Shown piece after piece: positions 58,791 through 64,000 of a stretch of 64,000 bases of DNA. The translations under genes were made by a program, and so were the position numbers. How positions within the stretch are numbered: the first letter of the stretch is position 1; every line of letters begins with the position of its first letter. The notes below the pieces were generated by a model. That model worked only from the letters and a program-made list of their open reading frames with translations, had not been told where the DNA came from and made no database searches. This DNA comes from Colias croceus. Lineage: Eukaryota > Arthropoda > Insecta > Lepidoptera > Pieridae. Where the stretch lies: assembly GCF_905220415.1 (NCBI RefSeq), contig NC_059556.1, forward strand, positions 6,212,501 through 6,276,500. The letters are read 5' to 3'.

Positions 58791-61700
58791 GTATGTTATG
58801 TCTTCATGATAATTTAATATTGGATTTGATAACGCATTTTCTACAGTTAATGTATTTAAATTATCCGATAGTTATTCTCACGGTATGCTGGTCCCGTGGT
58901 AGATAAAACAAATAAGAGCGAGTAATTTAACGCTTGGTAAAGTGACCTCCAAGGGTTTAGACAACTTTCATAGTAGATAACATTTTGATGGAATTATTTA
59001 GAGTTTTAATCAGAATTTGTAGGTACTGCTATAAGATGATTAATATGTAATTACTTGAGATATCAGCATCGGATATTGTATGCGCCTGTTATGCAAGTAT
59101 GAATTATGTTTTGATATTCATACCATAAATATCTGACGTATTTATTGAAATTTTTTGATGCATTAGAAGTAATTGATAAATTGCCTTTTAGTCTGTACAT
59201 GTTATACACTTGTATCATAATATAGTATTAATGTGGCTCAGTTACAATGTTTTGTTTGTGATTGAAAATAGTCAATTTATCAAAAAAGTTTAACCAATGC
59301 TGTAACGTGAAGTAATTGGCGTTTTCAATTTATTAGGATCTGAACGAAACAAGCAGAACTTGAAGGCCCTGAATTTATTATTTGTTATTTAAACAATGTT
59401 TTCTTAGCCCTTTATATAAATTGTGTGAATTTTTAAAATACCTAGTAAAAAATTCAATATACCTAGTGCTATTCAGTGTTATTTTGATTAGTTCCCTGAT
59501 AATATTATTTATCAAACATCATTATAAATATCTACTTTGCAATGATACCTGAATAATGCATTTGTTTAGTCTATATTATTATATGTCTATAGTTTAGCGT
59601 TCAGTTGTGTAAATTAAATACTAAAAACAGAACTAACAATAGTGATTATTTATTTTGTTATCGCTAGCAATTAAAGGACTACTAATAGAATAGAGGATCA
59701 TAAATCTCAGTTACCACGAGGACAGTACTGTGGCCTTGTCGATGGTTCACTGACCTCATGCGATCTAAATTGAGACGAAATACCGAGGTAGAGCCCATGT
59801 CTAATAGAGCGCGAATCTAATACTAAGCTTTTATCTTATTGGACTATAAGGCACTAGCTTTATGTATTTAGTTGGAAAAATTGTAAATACTGGCTATAAG
59901 ACGAACTGTTGTTAATAGAAGATTATATCTTTGAGCGTCTTATGCATACGATTACCTCTATATGGAAATCGTATGCATAAACAGAAAAGACAGTCGTGGT
60001 AAAATGCATTAAAGATTATATATTTTTCGTGCTGGGAACTTCCATTCACGTGAACCCAATAAACCCGTACAAAAGATAGACTATGCTAATCCAGACCATA
60101 ATCTATACCTATCTATTCCAAGTTACATCAAAATCCGTTCAGTATTTTCCATCTCAAATTATCTTTAGCACAAAGTAAAACAAGTAAATCCCCTAACGCC
60201 AAAATAGCTTGAACGATGCAAGTATTTGTCTGTTGTGGCAATACACAGCTGGTGATGGTTGTCTGCTTTACAAATTGTAAATAGTTGCATGTTATATTAA
60301 TATCTGCGACGGTAACATTTGTTTATTTTTTTTTCTAGTAATTGTTCTGATACTTCAAAATTGTGTTACATTTTCGTTACGCTTCGAATAACGTGTTGAA
60401 CTTAATCTCTTAAATTTTACAATCTTCCCTCAATGTTTTCCACGCCTTTTTCACAATTTTCACGTATAGAAAATGAGATGGCACGGTGGTGAACATGGAA
60501 CATTTTATCGGAAAACTGAATTAAACTGAAAGTCGCAATTAAACATTATGCTATACGTTTACCATGTTATACAGAAACGATACACATGTGAAATCACGAT
60601 ACATAAAGATAACAAAATATGTACGTCCAAATTGACGACTCACTTAGTACCTACTTATGTAAAGATTCATATGAATATGACAAGTGATGCACGAAAGAAT
60701 ACTATAGTAAGGTGCGGTGACTAATCATGAGTAGGTACCGTTTTGGCGTCATTTCCTTAACTACCACTGGACGGTATACAAAGGGCACTTACCGTTCAAC
60801 GAAAGAGTGCGCCTAATGAATATGAATGGGCAGCACTTCCGAAATGTAGGTGGGCGAAATTATATAACTAGAGGTGATCTACTAACGGGTGTGAAATTTT
60901 CTTAAAAATTTGTTAGTAATGTTAGTTCCGTAAAGGTGCTTGTAACGTATAAACTTTTACATGTAAATTTTCTTTAAATGCACCGACTGCAATTAAAGAG
61001 GTAAAATGTATGCTGTGATACTTGTTAAAGTAATACGAATGGAATGTGTTAAACCTTTTTTCGTATAAATAAACATTATGCAATTATTTTTTGAATAATA
61101 ATTTATTTACGATGTAACTGTTTCTCTTTAGAATAACATAAAAAAGAATATTTGGTACATACCACCATAACCACGTTAAAAAAAGTCATGTGAGTTTACA
61201 AAGTAAGTAAATGAATTCACTGCTCTCTTGTGATATACAAAAGATAACTGTGATATTATTCAGAAGCTCAGAAAGTATTGTCAGTGCATTGCATATGCGG
61301 TATGGTTTCCACAAAACGAAGAAAGTATTGTTAGAGCAATACTTATGCGGCATATTTTCTGTACTAATATTCCCTTTTGTGCGTACTTGTGTGGGTTAAA
61401 CATGCACTCACAGATCACCGTTACACTTGACGACTGATGATAATTCTCATATTATCCAGCCCGTTATGCGTCTACGCCTGCTCTGACGCAATTAGTTACA
61501 CCATATCGGGTGTAGCATTCCTCGAGGTTGAAGGATGTGTTTGAAATATTCGCCATTGATAACTTTTTCAGATGCTCTTGCGGTTCTTGTATTTGTAATT
61601 ATGAAGTGGAGTTGATTAATGTACCAGATGTCTTCGTAGGATTGGTGCTAATGACGGCTTAGAAATTAAAGTACAATCATTTCAATTTTTTCCATCACAT

Positions 61701-64000
61701 TATTGGTCATGTTTTAAATTAATTGCTTTGATAAATAATAAGCGCAGGAGTGTTATAATATAAAATCTTAAAAGTTAATTGATTGACTGAATAATCCACT
61801 TTGGATTGTGTGATTGTGTAAAGAAATATCCAATTAATAATCCTTAAATCTTTAATTTGCTATGTTTGTAATATAAGGTACTTATTCACATTATCATACA
61901 CTCTAACGAAAATATTTCTATAAATTTCTAACATGAATTGTAAACATAAAGCGGTGTGAAATTATTTACACCGAAACTTCTCAATATCAACCGTGCCCAC
62001 CGTCTAATAAAATGTGGTTATGTAACGTGTTAACGATACAAAGCTGCAATGTTTCGATGCACTTATATCTAACCGCATAGCCCATAGATGATACTCGAAC
62101 GCCATGGTTGACTGGAAGGCGACCATGCATGGACATAACTCGACCGGCTAATGATTCATGCGACCCTGGTACTTCGTGCATAGATGAAGGCAATGATACT
62201 TACGATATTACTTTATTATGCGTATGTATGTATGTAATATGTTTCTTTGGTAACTTTTGCATAAATGGCGAGATGGGTTTTAGATTGAGGTGTTGTTAGA
62301 TGCATTTTGATTGAGAGCAGTGAGATTTATATTAACCCATTGCGCCCCGAGCGGCCCGATCGGTCCACGACACAATAGATTTTCTATTGTGTCTGTGATA
62401 CCGGGGCTTGAGTTATAAGTTAAAATAAGGAATGATGTTCCGAGTAAAAATTTCGTTCGGAACTAATCTATCCGATGAACTATTTGTAGTAAACAAATAT
62501 TTTTAAAACAATACAAATGCTGTACCTACTTCTGGTAATTATTCCTTTATTCCAGCTATTATTACCAATGGAGAGCTATTCGTACGAAAATACAACTTCA
62601 AAGGCAATATTGATACAATCACGCTTGAATTTCACTTGTGAAAGCAGGTGCAGTCGCGAAGTGTTGACAGGAAACATACAAACAAACTGACATACGTCTA
62701 CTGTCTTATTTCTACCTAAGTGTTAATGTAGACGCTTTTTTGGATGCAGCTTTATTAATTTAGAAATTAAAGAAAGTTCGAGAGTTTTCAACAATTCTGC
62801 AATTGCTTGGATTTGGCTTTGGATAGAAATCCATGAATATGATATGAATCATGAACGAACAAAAATTGCATTCAAATCTTTGAACAACTATTTAAAATGC
62901 ATCATAGATTGAGTCTATGTTGACTGTAATTAAAAAATTATGCTGCCTTATGGCAATTCATTTGAATATTATGAAATTTAGTTATGCACTGAAAACGTCC
63001 AAGTTGAACTGTGTCAACAAATAGCTTTACTATAACGCTAAATATAATAATTAATTTTTATTTTAGGGTCGTAGTGAGTAGTGACCAACATGTCTACTGT
63101 CTAGTGCTCTATTGCTTATCCATCTATTGTTTATGTTTGTCAGCTCCGACTATATAAACGTTTTATATAAACGTTGATCATAAACCGTTTATTTCAGATT
63201 ATGGTCTCCCAGAACGGTATTATATTACAGCGATATGATAATACGTAATTTATGGAATTATCTAAACCGGCTTTGAATAATGGTGTAGTTTAGAACTTGT
63301 AACATGTTTTTGACAATATGCGTTCTGTTAACGTAGTCAGCAAACACGTATTTAATTCATTTATTTTAGTTAAAGTTTACTTACTGAATTCAAAGTTCAA
63401 ACTATGTACAGTACTCCAAAGGTGATAATGCGCATAGAATTCTTCATCACAGTTCGGTAACTGTCATATTCCCAGAGCGTCCGAAGACAATATGTATATA
63501 GATAGTGGTTAAATGCATTTTCTTCATGCATAATTTAGTAAAATTTGTTTAGGCAAATGAAATACATTTTGGAAATACGACAATTAGCGAAGATTTGCAT
63601 GCGCATTATTAATTTTGGAGTACTGTACTTACGTACTTAACAAACCGTTTTCTTTGTTCGGTACCATAAAGCATTTAACATTTAAAGTGAGAACGGGATT
63701 AAGTAACGCTTGAGTACAACTGTTAGTGTTAGTTGTAAATATCGACAGGTCTAATACGTATCTAAATTGTACCGATTTTGATTAGGTTCAGCCATGACCT
63801 TTCCCAATAATTTAGTTAGAAATAATCTTAAATACCATTTAGAACAATAGTTTCATTAGGTCTTGACTTTTAATCGTTGCCCAATCTGAAGTGTGCGCGA
63901 AAATATAAGTACATTGTCTAAACAGAGGTGATAAGATCGCAGCAAGGGAATATTTTGCAAACATTACAGGTTTGTCGATATCTGCTTGTCATAAGAGATC
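58791..64000. other. Gene-poor region to window end
   Basis: Unique AT-rich DNA, possibly further intron of the 54057 candidate gene. Contains a short perfect hairpin (59939-59979) and a repeat scrap (about 62337-62405). No further exon could be tied in frame. Confidence 0.4.
59939..59979. repeat. Perfect 14-bp hairpin
   Basis: TTATGCATACGATT and AATCGTATGCATAA flank a 13-base loop. Too short for a typical pre-miRNA. Origin unknown. Confidence 0.6.

Overview
The window is nuclear DNA of an animal, almost certainly a butterfly or moth. Genes are split by GT-AG introns, base composition is AT-rich, two eukaryotic tRNA genes are present, and many interspersed repeats are of types I associate with Lepidoptera (Helitron-like ends of the form hairpin plus CTAG, a GGCCAAGTGCG repeat, AACCGACTTC MITEs, short CCTAA/TTAGG tracts). 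Species cannot be read from the sequence. Recognition of gene families is by eye; no database search was run.

Layout. 1-38 kb is gene-dense: 3' end of ASCC3 (+), ALG2 (-, intronless), FKBP2 (-), a pair of inverted P-like DNA transposons with a third nested inside (8.8-13.4 kb), a divergent Nxf-family RNA export factor (+, 10 exons, 13.5-19.2 kb), TAF12 (+), an unidentified 255-residue protein (-, 22.4-32.2 kb) with tRNA-Gln in its longest intron, SCOC (-) and mRpL19 (+). 38.5-42.8 kb is a composite of DNA transposons holding decayed THAP and MADF protein fragments. 44-51.4 kb carries three copies of a palindrome-rich element. 46-64 kb is gene-poor, with tRNA-Val, a broken mariner and two well-spliced candidate coding exons (54057-54135 and 58751-58790) that may start a gene running off the right edge.

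Functions. Most recognised genes are housekeeping: ribosome-quality-control/DNA-alkylation-repair helicase subunit (ASCC3), ER N-glycan assembly (ALG2), ER protein folding (FKBP2), TFIID/SAGA (TAF12), Golgi/autophagy traffic (SCOC), mitochondrial translation (mRpL19). They do not form a pathway. The more unusual items are the Nxf paralogue (insect Nxf2/Nxf3 relatives serve the piRNA pathway), the unidentified protein, whose pattern weakly recalls the gasdermin pore-forming domain, and a transposon history that can be reconstructed exactly from target-site duplications (TSDs).
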